A stretch of DNA of 64,000 bases from Paenibacillus riograndensis SBR5 (lineage in GTDB: Bacteria > Bacillota > Bacilli > Paenibacillales > Paenibacillaceae). Position numbers and translations under genes: made by a program. The DNA lies in contig NZ_LN831776.1 of assembly GCF_000981585.1 (NCBI RefSeq), positions 6,617,187 to 6,681,186 on the forward strand, given 5' to 3'. The number at the start of each line of letters is the position of its first letter. The stretch's first letter is position 1. Below the pieces are notes generated by a model, which worked only from the letters and a program-made list of their open reading frames with translations, was not told the DNA's origin and made no database searches. This document shows positions 17,935-26,726 of the stretch, one piece after another.

Positions 17935-18307
17935 AATGCGAGAAGTGAGTGAATGAGTGAATGAGAATGCGTATAGTCCATAAAGTGCGTAAAGATATGA
18001 GAAGCGCTAGTGTGCAAAAAGGGCAGGAAATGCGAAAATAGCCCGAGGAGTATATTCAATTCCCAGTGCAGACATCTCAGATTGCAGAATGTACAATAGA
18101 ATGTTAGTGAATCAACTCTGTAAAGGATTCAATTGCACTTCATGCAATAGAAATCGGCTAATTCGGTGATTTAAAGGGTTTCTGCTGAATTCTACTGCAC
18201 AAAGTACAATGAACCGGGTTAATCCCCCTCAATTTTGACAATTCTGTTGTACAAAATGCAGTCGAATTTCAAGCTATTCCATTCAAGCTACTACCAGTAT
18301 CCAATCG
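17935..18307. repeat. Intergenic region with three TGCA-palindrome repeat units
   Basis: A 373-bp gap between convergent gene sets without a gene. It holds three related short dyads: ATTGCACTTCATGCAAT at 18132-18148, CTGCACAAAGTACAAT at 18195-18210 and TTGTACAAAATGCAGT at 18247-18262. The same family recurs at 35301-35482. No terminator with a T-tract is obvious. Confidence 0.6.
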
Positions 18308-19063
18308 CTATTCCGGTCTGCCAAGTCTCCGCCGCTCCTGCCACTCCACTAAACGGGGATTTTCATCCAAAATGGAGGCGTACTGTTCCAGGCTGCCCCA
18401 TTTTCCCTCGGGGTCCAGCTCCATATAGCGGTCATATTTTTCGCGGAGGGCTTCGGGCGGCAGCGCCCAGCCGTAGTGCTTCACGCGCAGCTCGGTCAGG
18501 AACCCCGGCAGGACGGCGTAGGACAGCGGCAGACGGGGAACATGATGATCCATTTGAGGTGTAAAATAATAAAACTGCGGCAGATAACGGACCAGCGTCC
18601 GGGTGTGCTTGGTATGGATGTTCCAGTGTTCGTCTTCCCGGTAATGTGTGGTGCCGCCCCAGAAGTCATACAGCCGGAAGGCCACCCAATCGTACACATC
18701 CTGATCTATCAGGCGGCGCATTTCCCGCTTGGCCTCTTCTTCATAGAATTCGTCGGCATCCACGGACAGCAGCCAGTCCGGGTCCGTCGACACCGCCAGT
18801 TCCCACAGGATCCGCCGCAGCTCCCACTCCCGGTTGAACCGTGATCCTTCCAGCGTCACCAGCTTTGTCACTTTGGCAAAAGATTCACACAGACGTACCG
18901 TGCCATCCGTGCTGGCGTCATCCACGATGACGATATCGTCCACAAAACCGCTCAGCTCCTCCAGCACCTGTTCCAGATAGCGTCCGCTTTCATTGCGCAC
19001 CTGCATCATGGCGGTCAGGCGGTTCCCTGAGGTTTTGCGCAGCGGTCTCCCCTTGTTGATCAT
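18308..19063 (-). CDS. Glycosyltransferase family 2
   Basis: A 251-residue single-domain GT-A enzyme. Motifs: LTAMMQVRNESGRYLEQVLE, VDDASTDGT, LLSVDADEFYEEE (DxD). The C-terminal part has WALPPEALREKYDRY. It ends the minus-strand operon and overlaps the preceding gene by 4 nt. It belongs to the group that transfers sugars to surface polymers or proteins; substrate not known. Confidence 0.88.
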   Translation of the reverse strand: MINKGRPLRKTSGNRLTAMMQVRNESGRYLEQVLEELSGFVDDIVIVDDASTDGTVRLCESFAKVTKLVTLEGSRFNREWELRRILWELAVSTDPDWLLSVDADEFYEEEAKREMRRLIDQDVYDWVAFRLYDFWGGTTHYREDEHWNIHTKHTRTLVRYLPQFYYFTPQMDHHVPRLPLSYAVLPGFLTELRVKHYGWALPPEALREKYDRYMELDPEGKWGSLEQYASILDENPRLVEWQERRRLGRPE

Positions 19064-20376
19064 CGGTCCTCCCCCTTTAACCGGCCTACCGCTTCCTCCA
19101 GGTCAGCCATCTCTGCGAATAATGTGCGGGCTTCCCCGCCGGCTCCTGCCACCCGCAGGAAGCTGCGGATCGCCGCATGTCTTCTGCCATGCAGCAGATG
19201 CAGCGTCCCTTCAATAACCGGGAGCTGAATGCCGCCGTATACGGGAATCTCCGTACCGGCCAGCAGCACCGCGCTTGCGGGGTGCGTCGCGCTGATTGGC
19301 AGCACTGCGCCGTCCGGCAGCGGAATATTCCCCGCGTCGCTGCCGCTGAGCCCGGATTCACGCTGGAGCTGCAGCGCTTTGTCCCACTGAAAGGAGGTGA
19401 TGTAATTCTGCAGCAGCAGCGGCTGCGCTTCGGGACAGGACAAGTTCTCCAGAATCCGGACAGCCTCAGCGATGTCCTCGTTCACACGGTAAATTTCCGC
19501 CTGAAGCAGTTCAGATTGCCCGTTGTCCAGCCACTGCCGCATCTGCATGGCTGTCTTTCTCTCTTCCTCGGTAAACGCTGTGATTTCATACTGGGCGACG
19601 GCAAGCTCCAGATTGCTCTTCTTGGCTTCAATCGCCGAAAAAAAACGGTAATGGGAGTGCAGGCAATCGGTATAATCATGGAGCAGCATGAGTTCAAAAG
19701 ATCTTGCCAGATAACGCCCGGCGGCTTCATCTCCCAGCAAATACAAATACGTGGCAGCCAAATAATGTACCGTCGGCTGGACAGGCATCTTCCCGCACAT
19801 GGACACGTAGAAATCCGCTCTTAGGCGGTGCTGTATGAACAGCCATCCCCCTGCCCCGGGGGAAGCGGGCTGCCACAATTCCGTAAGCGCCTGAATCCAG
19901 ATGGCTTCATAATCAGTCAGAAAAAACAGCTGATCCCCCCGCCGCATCAGACCGCAGGACAACGGATGATCCCCGCCGAGATAAACCACCTTCGGTCTGT
20001 ACAGATTCTGCTCCAGATATAACCGTTCCGAAGCCGTACCCACCAGGTCTGCCCTGGCGGCGAGCAGGGCGCTGTACTTATTCCACATCGTGTTATCCTC
20101 GCCTTCGGGACACGGCTCCAGCAGCGCCACTATATAGCGCGGCTTCAGAGCCAGCACATCCTGCAGCCAATAGGGCGAAGAGACAAGTATCGTATACCTC
20201 TTGCCATCCAGAGTTTTCAATTCCGCCAGGGACACCGGGCGGATTCCGCTGTCGGCCTGCTGATCGGAAGTCATCGCGCCGGCAAAACAGACCTCTGCCC
20301 GTTCCGGCAGAAGATCCAGCAGTCTTTTATAGGGATAATCCTCCCAAGGGACATGGCTGAGAATCAAGTAATTCAT
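19060..20376 (-). CDS. Probable glycosyltransferase-associated protein with helical repeats
   Basis: A 438-residue protein with N-terminal MNYLILSHVPWEDYPYKRL, then a Rossmann-like stretch with YTILVSSPYWLQDVLALK and a VAREAD-like block (AARADLVGTASERLYLEQ), reminiscent of the N-terminal half of GT-B enzymes, followed by a TPR-like helical part. No DxD motif. ATG 20376 has GGAGG 7 nt upstream; codons further upstream (to 20400) overlap the neighbour. It overlaps both neighbours by 4 nt, so it is made together with two GT2 enzymes. It may be a GT-B enzyme or a partner protein; the exact family is not recognised. Confidence 0.65.
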   Translation of the reverse strand: MNYLILSHVPWEDYPYKRLLDLLPERAEVCFAGAMTSDQQADSGIRPVSLAELKTLDGKRYTILVSSPYWLQDVLALKPRYIVALLEPCPEGEDNTMWNKYSALLAARADLVGTASERLYLEQNLYRPKVVYLGGDHPLSCGLMRRGDQLFFLTDYEAIWIQALTELWQPASPGAGGWLFIQHRLRADFYVSMCGKMPVQPTVHYLAATYLYLLGDEAAGRYLARSFELMLLHDYTDCLHSHYRFFSAIEAKKSNLELAVAQYEITAFTEEERKTAMQMRQWLDNGQSELLQAEIYRVNEDIAEAVRILENLSCPEAQPLLLQNYITSFQWDKALQLQRESGLSGSDAGNIPLPDGAVLPISATHPASAVLLAGTEIPVYGGIQLPVIEGTLHLLHGRRHAAIRSFLRVAGAGGEARTLFAEMADLEEAVGRLKGEDR

Positions 20377-21869
20377 AAGCGGACCTCCCCGCCGGAACAC
20401 CGGGTGAGGATGTTCGCTTCAGGCGGACCGCCTATATATCCAATCGCCAGGGAAGGCTGCGGCTCCAGTTGAAGACCGTGGCCGGATACCTTCTGTCTGG
20501 TGATGCGGCCGGGAACGCTTCCGCTCCTGTGGGCAATGCGCTCCAAAGGCAGCTTTACCGGAATCAGGAGAGGCAGGCTCTGAACGGATGCAGGCTCCTC
20601 TATTGCGGAATCCGCCCGGCTGACCACGAGGTCGGCTGAACCATGCAGGACAGCCTCGGCAATCCGCTTCACATAATGACTGTCGTAATCTGCAGAAGCA
20701 GAGAGATATACTACGATCTCACTGTCATATAAGGCAGCGACATTCTCCAGTGCATGCAGCCAGGAGTCCTCGCCTTGAACCGCAATGACCGCATCCTGCT
20801 CCCGTACCGGATATTCGGGGAGGGCATCTCTGCGGCTGTCCCTAATCCATACCCAGCGGATATTGCCGTAGCTCTGCTGCCCTTGCAGCCTCTTCTGGGA
20901 TTCACAGAATTCTTCAGGTGTAAGCATAAGCGGCCTTTCAGAATAGACAACAGCCGTGACGAGCGGAACCGGTGCTGCTGTCGATTTTTCCAGCATAATC
21001 CCTGGCCTCGGCGGCAGAGCTGAAACATCCGGAGGGACCGGAAGAATCCCTTCCTCTACGTTCACAGCACTGTGGTCCAGGCCCCATTTGGCCAGGTACG
21101 CTTGAACCCCATCCTGCATGCCTTCATGTTCAGCTTTTGCCCGCGCTTCCAGAAGCGGCTGCAGGGAGTGAACGTACAGAGCGTCGCTCAGCACCAGACG
21201 GCCCCCCCGCTGACGGGCCCGCAGGCACCAGTCGGCCACCATCAGCTGCCGCTTGACAAGCGTGGAATCGAACCCGCCGATACGCTGCAGCAGCTCCCGC
21301 GTGAAGACCAGACAGGAGCCGCACAGCACGGGGGCCTCATGCCATTCACCCTGCCGCCGTTCCAGCGAATGGGTGACATAAGCAGACAATTCCTGTTCAG
21401 TGCCGAAATGCAGCCGCTCTCTGGCCTCACCTTGCTCGGTTGAAGAGCGGGGTGCAGCCACCTGAACGGAAGGATCATCAATAAACGGCCACAGCAGATT
21501 GCCAACCCAGCCGGGAGTCACCATCACACGGTCCTCAAGCAGCGCGACAAAAGAGGTCCCGGCATAAGCCAAAGCCTCGTTCACCCCATATTTTCCGGGT
21601 TCATAGGGAATAAAGGCCGCCCCGGGAAAAGCTTCCGTCAACGGCTGTAGCGGAAAATCCGTGTCCATGGCAACACCAATCAACGAAATCGAAGCACCGG
21701 AGTGCTGCTGCAAAAGGTTCAGACATTCCCAGGCCCACGCGGCATAACGCAGCTCCACTACCACGGTTATGCCATCCTGCACCGGCAGCGGAAGCAACCC
21801 TTCCCGCTCCAGGTAGCTGTATCTGCCTGCCAGACGCTCGTTCCTGACAGAATGATTAGAATCTGACAT
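20373..21869 (-). CDS. Glycosyltransferase family 2-like protein
   Basis: A 498-residue protein, first of the minus-strand operon. Residues about 30-240 are a GT-A-like domain: ITVVVELRYAAWAWECLNLL, then FVALLEDRVMVTPGWVGNL (acidic EDR where DxD is expected) and VLCGSCLVFTRELLQRIGGF, the acceptor-site pattern of GT2 enzymes. A second alpha/beta region covers about 290-440. The degenerate DxD leaves catalysis less certain than for the other paralogues. An ATG at 21869 has GGAGAG upstream. Confidence 0.75.
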   Translation of the reverse strand: MSDSNHSVRNERLAGRYSYLEREGLLPLPVQDGITVVVELRYAAWAWECLNLLQQHSGASISLIGVAMDTDFPLQPLTEAFPGAAFIPYEPGKYGVNEALAYAGTSFVALLEDRVMVTPGWVGNLLWPFIDDPSVQVAAPRSSTEQGEARERLHFGTEQELSAYVTHSLERRQGEWHEAPVLCGSCLVFTRELLQRIGGFDSTLVKRQLMVADWCLRARQRGGRLVLSDALYVHSLQPLLEARAKAEHEGMQDGVQAYLAKWGLDHSAVNVEEGILPVPPDVSALPPRPGIMLEKSTAAPVPLVTAVVYSERPLMLTPEEFCESQKRLQGQQSYGNIRWVWIRDSRRDALPEYPVREQDAVIAVQGEDSWLHALENVAALYDSEIVVYLSASADYDSHYVKRIAEAVLHGSADLVVSRADSAIEEPASVQSLPLLIPVKLPLERIAHRSGSVPGRITRQKVSGHGLQLEPQPSLAIGYIGGPPEANILTRCSGGEVRL

Positions 21870-22077
21870 TAGGGCTCACTCTCCATTAGGTAAAAATAAT
21901 GCTACCTAAAGTGTATGAGCGGTTTGCCGCAGGTATCCCTGCCCTGTAAGATATTAACTTTCCTTTCCCATCATCCAAACTTCTCTGAAATGGAATTACA
22001 TAGATATTATTCAAAAAAGTCTCTGCACCGATAATAAAAGTAGCCGCATTTAAAATACCCGATTGGAGGTCATGGAT

Positions 22078-22776
22078 GTGAACATTTCTTCATCCGCCAT
22101 ACATTCCGGCGCTTTGGTTAACTCAACGGCCCAAAATAACCGTATAACAAGCACATCTTCCGGTTCCGCTAATTTCAACCTGATGTTGTCCAAAGCAGCC
22201 ACAGCCGATACTGCTGCCTTGATTGCACAGCAATACGGCCTATCCGTAGGCGTCGAGTCTATTCCGAAAAATGAACAGGAAATCGTAAGCCGGGGATCAA
22301 GAGGAAATCTTCAGGATGTGGTGATCGCTCCGGATATTGTTGAACAAATGAAGACGGATTCCAAGCTGGCTGAGAAAATAAAGGGTTACATTGACCATTA
22401 TGCCAATGTGGATCTTCCAGCCTTTGCACAAATGGATGCCATGTATGGTGTTACCAATGTCGGCAGCAGCCTGATTATTCATGAGGACGGCACCAAGACC
22501 GTATGGAGCGCTAGTGTCACTTCTCCGGAAGAGGTAGAAAAGGGCAGGAAAATCGAAGCGGAGAAGCAAAAGGAAAAAGCAGAAGAACGTGAACGGCTGG
22601 AAGCCCTCCACGTTCCCAATCAGACAATGACGGCAGCACTTGGCAATCTGCCGTACTCTAAACACACTCCGCCGGGAAATACTGGAGACCTGGCTCTTTA
22701 TCAGGGGATTTCCAGTCAGGAATGGCTGCACCAGCGCTCGCTGTTCATATCCAAAAAGCGGAACGAACTTGTGTAA
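22078..22776 (+). CDS. Uncharacterised protein
   Basis: A 232-residue protein that I do not recognise. Start GTG 22078 is chosen because GGAGG (22065-22069) lies 8 nt upstream; ATG 22072 is too close. It begins with NISSSAIHSGALVNSTAQNN, a Ser/Asn-rich tail without a signal peptide; the middle (about 60-150) looks folded (DVVIAPDIVEQMKTDSKLAE, YGVTNVGSSLIIHEDGT); residues about 160-185 are a charged helix EEVEKGRKIEAEKQKEKAEE. It is convergent with yunB with only 4 bp between. Such tails are seen in proteins exported by flagellar-type routes, but this is no more than a hint. Confidence 0.7.
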   Translation: MNISSSAIHSGALVNSTAQNNRITSTSSGSANFNLMLSKAATADTAALIAQQYGLSVGVESIPKNEQEIVSRGSRGNLQDVVIAPDIVEQMKTDSKLAEKIKGYIDHYANVDLPAFAQMDAMYGVTNVGSSLIIHEDGTKTVWSASVTSPEEVEKGRKIEAEKQKEKAEERERLEALHVPNQTMTAALGNLPYSKHTPPGNTGDLALYQGISSQEWLHQRSLFISKKRNELV

Positions 22777-22780
22777 GCTT

Positions 22781-23938
22781 TCACTCGCCGTCAGCTTCCC
22801 CGGAGCCGCTTCCGGTTTCCTCCTCCGTATGGCCCGTATCCGCTGCACCTGAATCCGGAGTATGAGTAGCCTCTCCCGGGGAATTGCCGGTTTCCGGGTT
22901 GCTGCTGCCTGGCGCCGGTGTCGCCGCCTTATTTCCGTCTACGGCAGGTGCCGGAATGGCAATTCCCGGCGCGCTGCTGCCGTTGTCTCCAACAGGCTGG
23001 CCCTGATTATCATAGTAGTACATAGGAACATCACCGACCACCATCAGATAGGAAACGGGAATTTCGGTATCCACTACCTGCGGCTCCATATCGAACGGGA
23101 TAATCACGGCAACCTCGGTCACAATATGAATGTATACCTCGACCAGAATCATATTAATCCCGGCATCCTTCTGGCGGGTATTCAGCTCCACCTTGACCGC
23201 ACCCTGTGGTTCAATCTTAATCGGTACATCGGGGCCAAAGGAAGCAATCAGCGAACTTCCCAGCGCTTGACCAAGCGGAATTCGCTCCGTCTGATTATGC
23301 AGCTCTTGCAGTGTAGACTGGATCACCTCTGCGGCCTGTGACGTAATGCGCATATGCTCCTTATAATTGAGCATGAAGCCCGATATTTTGCCTTCCTTGT
23401 CTGTTTTCCAGTCAATCAGCGCTTCAGCGTTCCCTGTATCGGCCACCTGGGTGGTGATCGCCTTGTTGATCGATTCAGTAGCAATCTGCTTGACACGGAT
23501 CTGTGCCAAATGAAGAATGGGCGGCTTCAAATGCTTCTCCACATAACGCAGGCTCTGCAGTACCGCCAGAATGAGCACCAGGCTGAAAATGAGCCAGAAT
23601 CTGCCCCGTCTGCGCGGCTTCTGGCTCCGTACTGAAGAACCGGATCCAGTCTTCTCTCCTTCACCACTGCCCCGCAGGCGCAAAAATCCCCTGCCTTTCG
23701 GCTTTCCATACCGTAGGCCCTGACCGGAAAAGCGGCTGCCCGCTTTGGAAGGCTTGGCCCTGAATGCCGGGCTGCGTCCAGTAAGTACCGGGATTCCTTC
23801 CTTAGATGGCTTAGCCCTGAATGCCGGGCTGCGTCCCTCTGCTCCCGGAATGCCACCCCAACCCAGCCGGGGCAGCCGCAGCCGTCCCAGATTGGGGACC
23901 TTTGCGCTCCGGCTCCCCCATTTTTTGATTCTGCCCAT
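22781..23938 (-). CDS. yunB: Sporulation protein YunB with extended N-terminus
   Basis: A 385-residue protein. A membrane segment (WLIFSLVLILAVLQSLRYVE, about 114-133) is followed by the YunB core: IATESINKAI, IDWKTDKEGKISGFMLNYKE, IPLGQALGSSLIASFGPDVP, VEVYIHIVTEVAVIIPFDME. In B. subtilis YunB is a sigma-E-dependent protein needed for normal spore formation. Unlike the 250-odd residue usual form, it has a basic 110-residue N-terminal region with a tandem duplication (GRSPAFRAKPSK twice) and a 60-residue Pro/Gly/Glu-rich tail. GGGAGGGA precedes the ATG. Confidence 0.88.
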   Translation of the reverse strand: MGRIKKWGSRSAKVPNLGRLRLPRLGWGGIPGAEGRSPAFRAKPSKEGIPVLTGRSPAFRAKPSKAGSRFSGQGLRYGKPKGRGFLRLRGSGEGEKTGSGSSVRSQKPRRRGRFWLIFSLVLILAVLQSLRYVEKHLKPPILHLAQIRVKQIATESINKAITTQVADTGNAEALIDWKTDKEGKISGFMLNYKEHMRITSQAAEVIQSTLQELHNQTERIPLGQALGSSLIASFGPDVPIKIEPQGAVKVELNTRQKDAGINMILVEVYIHIVTEVAVIIPFDMEPQVVDTEIPVSYLMVVGDVPMYYYDNQGQPVGDNGSSAPGIAIPAPAVDGNKAATPAPGSSNPETGNSPGEATHTPDSGAADTGHTEEETGSGSGEADGE

Positions 23939-24057
23939 GCCCTCTGTCCCTCCCGACCTTCCCGGAGGTCTAGCCCCGCCTCCGGTTACTATAGGCTATT
24001 CGGGACACGCACAAAATAACCCCAAAAAGTGGGGCCAGGCTGCAGCAACAGCAAAAA

Positions 24058-24103
24058 GAACGCTGCCTCCGGCGGATGGCAGGAGACAACGTTCCTTTTT
24101 TTT
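24058..24103. terminator. Bidirectional hairpin terminator
   Basis: Stem GAACG-CTGCC / GGCAG-(7 nt bulge)-CGTTC with CTTTTTTTT on the plus side and TTTTT on the minus side. It closes the minus-strand DedA/TVP38-type gene, 21 bp beyond its stop. Confidence 0.7.
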
Positions 24104-24123
24104 AGATAACCACACAACCTCCG

Positions 24124-24735
24124 CTATTCCATCCGGCGGCGCTTATCCTCCTGAAGATGTCCCCAGTGGCGGCGGATGAAGATCCCGATAAGAATCACAA
24201 CAAACACTCCGTACCAGAGAAGGAAGCCGTTCCATTCCTCTCTGGAGACAATCAGTGTCGAGCCAAGCGTTCCGAACAGCCAGATGTATGAAAGATTGCC
24301 AAGAACCGTCCCCCAAATAAATGCCGGGACCTTCATCGGCGAAACCGCCGACATGAAATTAATGACATTGCTGGGCATGATCGGGACCGTACGCAGCAGC
24401 ACCAGTGTCCAGACCCCGTAACGGTCCAGATAGCGCTGCCATTTGTCATAGCGCTTCAGCTTGGAGCGCCATTTCCGGTCGAACCAGTCAAAAAGAAAGC
24501 GGCGGAACAGGAAATAGCTGAGCATCGCCCCAACATTACAGGCCAGCCAGCTGACAAGCATCCCTCCGATTACATTAAATACAGATACGTGCAGAACAAT
24601 TAATACCGCCAAAGGGAAAAATCCGAACAGACTCTGCAGCACCGTAAGCGGGATGGTGACCAGCAGAATGTACGGCCCGCTGAGTCCAAGTGACTGCAGC
24701 AGCCAATCGATCCAGGCATTGATGGTCTCTGTCAT
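24124..24735 (-). CDS. TVP38/TMEM64 (DedA/VTT) family membrane protein
   Basis: A 203-residue integral membrane protein with about five hydrophobic helices. The motif VLLRTVPIMPSNVINFMSAV near residues 115-134 is the conserved G/R-x-[PI]-x-x-P-x-N-x-I block of the VTT domain; members are involved in lipid scrambling or transport. ATG 24735 has AAAGGAGG 7-8 nt upstream; earlier codons lack one. Single-gene unit. Confidence 0.88.
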   Translation of the reverse strand: MTETINAWIDWLLQSLGLSGPYILLVTIPLTVLQSLFGFFPLAVLIVLHVSVFNVIGGMLVSWLACNVGAMLSYFLFRRFLFDWFDRKWRSKLKRYDKWQRYLDRYGVWTLVLLRTVPIMPSNVINFMSAVSPMKVPAFIWGTVLGNLSYIWLFGTLGSTLIVSREEWNGFLLWYGVFVVILIGIFIRRHWGHLQEDKRRRME

Positions 24736-24846
24736 GGGGCAACCTCCTTTCATCTTCCGAAAAGCACCGTCAATGCCTATACAATCTTGTGTATAAGAAG
24801 GAACAGCCATGGCGGAAAAATATATGAATGCTTATATTTCCAAGAA

Positions 24847-24868
24847 AAACACCCCTCACGGGGTGTTT
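24847..24868 (-). terminator. Terminator downstream of the opuA operon
   Basis: AAACACCCC-TCAC-GGGGTGTTT; on the minus strand it is followed by TT after the arm's TTT (TTTTT in all). It is 140 nt beyond the opuAC stop. Confidence 0.65.
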
Positions 24869-25009
24869 ATAGAATAGGATCTGCCTATATGATGTGTAAT
24901 GTAAGGAACATGATAACCAGCGTACAGGTTACAGAATTGTAGCCTAATGTTCCCTCATCATAGCACACATTTTCAGCTGCTGCAAAACTCTGCAGCCCAC
25001 GCTGAATGA

Positions 25010-25879
25010 TTATTCGATTCCGGCGATCCAGGTATTCACTTGATCCTCATGCTCCGAAACCCAGGCTTTCGCTGCATCTTCAGGAGATTTGCCGCCTTGG
25101 ATTTCGCCCATTACCTGCGCCATATCCTCCGGCGTCCACTGGAATTGATCCAGGAAACGGTAGACATCCGGCATATCCTCCTTCAGGCCTTTGCGAACCA
25201 TGGTGTGTATCTGCTCGGCCCCGCCATAGACGCCTTTCGGATCATCCAGATACTTCAGATCCATATTGGCAAACATCCAGTGCGGTGTCCACCCGGTAAC
25301 GACAATCGGTTTATTGTCCGTATAAGCCTTTTGCAGCTCCTGTGCCATCGCCGCCGAAGAGCTCTCCAGCAGGGTGTAATCGCTGAGGCCATAGGCATCA
25401 ATTGCCTTTTGGCTGGCAGTCATGATGCCGGCGCCCGGCTCTATTCCGATAATTTGGTTGTTCAGGGACTTTGCCACACCGGCATTCTTCAGATCCTCAA
25501 TGGATTTGATATCCATATAGGCAGGAACGGCAAGCCCGGTCTTGGTCCCTTCAAGATTGGCCCCCAGATCCTCCATATCCTGTCCGTACTTCTCCAGGTA
25601 AGAAGCATGTGTGCTCGGCAGCCAGGCGGCTACCATGGCATCGGCACTGCCGTCAGCAATCCCGGCCCACATCGGACCGGCATCCACCTGAAGCATTTCT
25701 ACCGAAGCACCGAGCTTCGATTCAAGCACCTCTTTGACCACATTAGTGCTGGCAATTTCAGAATCCCAGGCCACATAGGCCAGCTTCACCGTTTTAGCCT
25801 TGGATGAACTGGATGAACATCCGGCGGCTACCGCTACGAGCAAAATCAGCATTAGTATTCCCCAGGTTTTTTTCTTCAT
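25010..25879 (-). CDS. opuAC: Glycine betaine ABC transporter substrate-binding lipoprotein
   Basis: A 289-residue lipoprotein: signal MKKKTWGILMLILLVAVAAG ending in the lipobox AAGC (Cys 21). It binds glycine betaine or related osmoprotectants outside the membrane. Trp residues in VAWD, WAGI, AAWLP and GWTPHWMF are of the kind that form the aromatic ligand cage of OpuAC. Third gene of the operon, 13 bp after the permease gene. Confidence 0.93.
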   Translation of the reverse strand: MKKKTWGILMLILLVAVAAGCSSSSSKAKTVKLAYVAWDSEIASTNVVKEVLESKLGASVEMLQVDAGPMWAGIADGSADAMVAAWLPSTHASYLEKYGQDMEDLGANLEGTKTGLAVPAYMDIKSIEDLKNAGVAKSLNNQIIGIEPGAGIMTASQKAIDAYGLSDYTLLESSSAAMAQELQKAYTDNKPIVVTGWTPHWMFANMDLKYLDDPKGVYGGAEQIHTMVRKGLKEDMPDVYRFLDQFQWTPEDMAQVMGEIQGGKSPEDAAKAWVSEHEDQVNTWIAGIE

Positions 25880-25892
25880 ATCAATAACACTC

Positions 25893-26726
25893 CTATCCTT
25901 TTTTTGGTTTCACCAGTTTCTGAGTCAGGCGGTCCAACAGGATCGCGATAATGACAATTGCGATCCCCGCTTCAAAGCCCGCGCCGGTCTTGGCTTGCGA
26001 CACTGCCCGGTATACATAGGCGCCAACGCCCTGAGCCCCGATCATCGATGAGATGACGACCATGGACAGGGAGAGCATAATCGTCTGGTTAATGCCGGCC
26101 ATGATCGTCGGCAGGGCAATCGGCAGCTGCAGCTTGAACAGCTTCTGGCCCGAAGTGGAGCCGAATGCATCTGCCGCTTCCACCAGCTCCGGAGATACCT
26201 GGCGGATACCCAGATTGGTCAGGCGGATGGTAGGCGGAATAGCAAAAATAATAGAAGCAATGACACCCGGAACGACCCCGAGTGAAAAGAAAGACACGGC
26301 GGGCAGCAGATAGACAAATGCCGGCATGGTCTGCATAAAGTCCAGAACCGGTGTCACTGTATTCTGGACCCCGTTGCTCTGCGCACAAAGCACCCCAAGC
26401 GGAACGCCAATCAGCACTGCCAGCACCGAGGCCGTCAATACAAGCGCCAGTGACTGCATCGATGGCCCCCATAGACCCAGATTGTCAATCAGCAGCAGCC
26501 CGGCGAGCGCGAAAAGCGCCATACGCCACTTGCCGATCCAATAGGCCAAAGCGGTTATAATCAGAATCAGCACAAGGGCTGGAAGAACAGTGAGGGCCGT
26601 TTCGATACCGTTCACCATTCCGCCGATAACGGCATGAATGAAGTCGAAGAACGGCCCCAGGTAGGTGGTTAACCAGTTCTCCAGCCATTCCACTGCTTTG
26701 CCTAGCGGCAGCTTAGGAATATTCAT
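25893..26726 (-). CDS. opuAB: Glycine betaine ABC transporter permease
   Basis: A 277-residue membrane protein with about six helices and the EAA loop ELVEAADAFGSTSGQKLFKL (about residues 180-199). High similarity of layout to OpuAB/ProW. Its start overlaps the ATPase stop by 4 nt. Forms the transmembrane channel of the osmoprotectant importer. Confidence 0.94.
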   Translation of the reverse strand: MNIPKLPLGKAVEWLENWLTTYLGPFFDFIHAVIGGMVNGIETALTVLPALVLILIITALAYWIGKWRMALFALAGLLLIDNLGLWGPSMQSLALVLTASVLAVLIGVPLGVLCAQSNGVQNTVTPVLDFMQTMPAFVYLLPAVSFFSLGVVPGVIASIIFAIPPTIRLTNLGIRQVSPELVEAADAFGSTSGQKLFKLQLPIALPTIMAGINQTIMLSLSMVVISSMIGAQGVGAYVYRAVSQAKTGAGFEAGIAIVIIAILLDRLTQKLVKPKKG

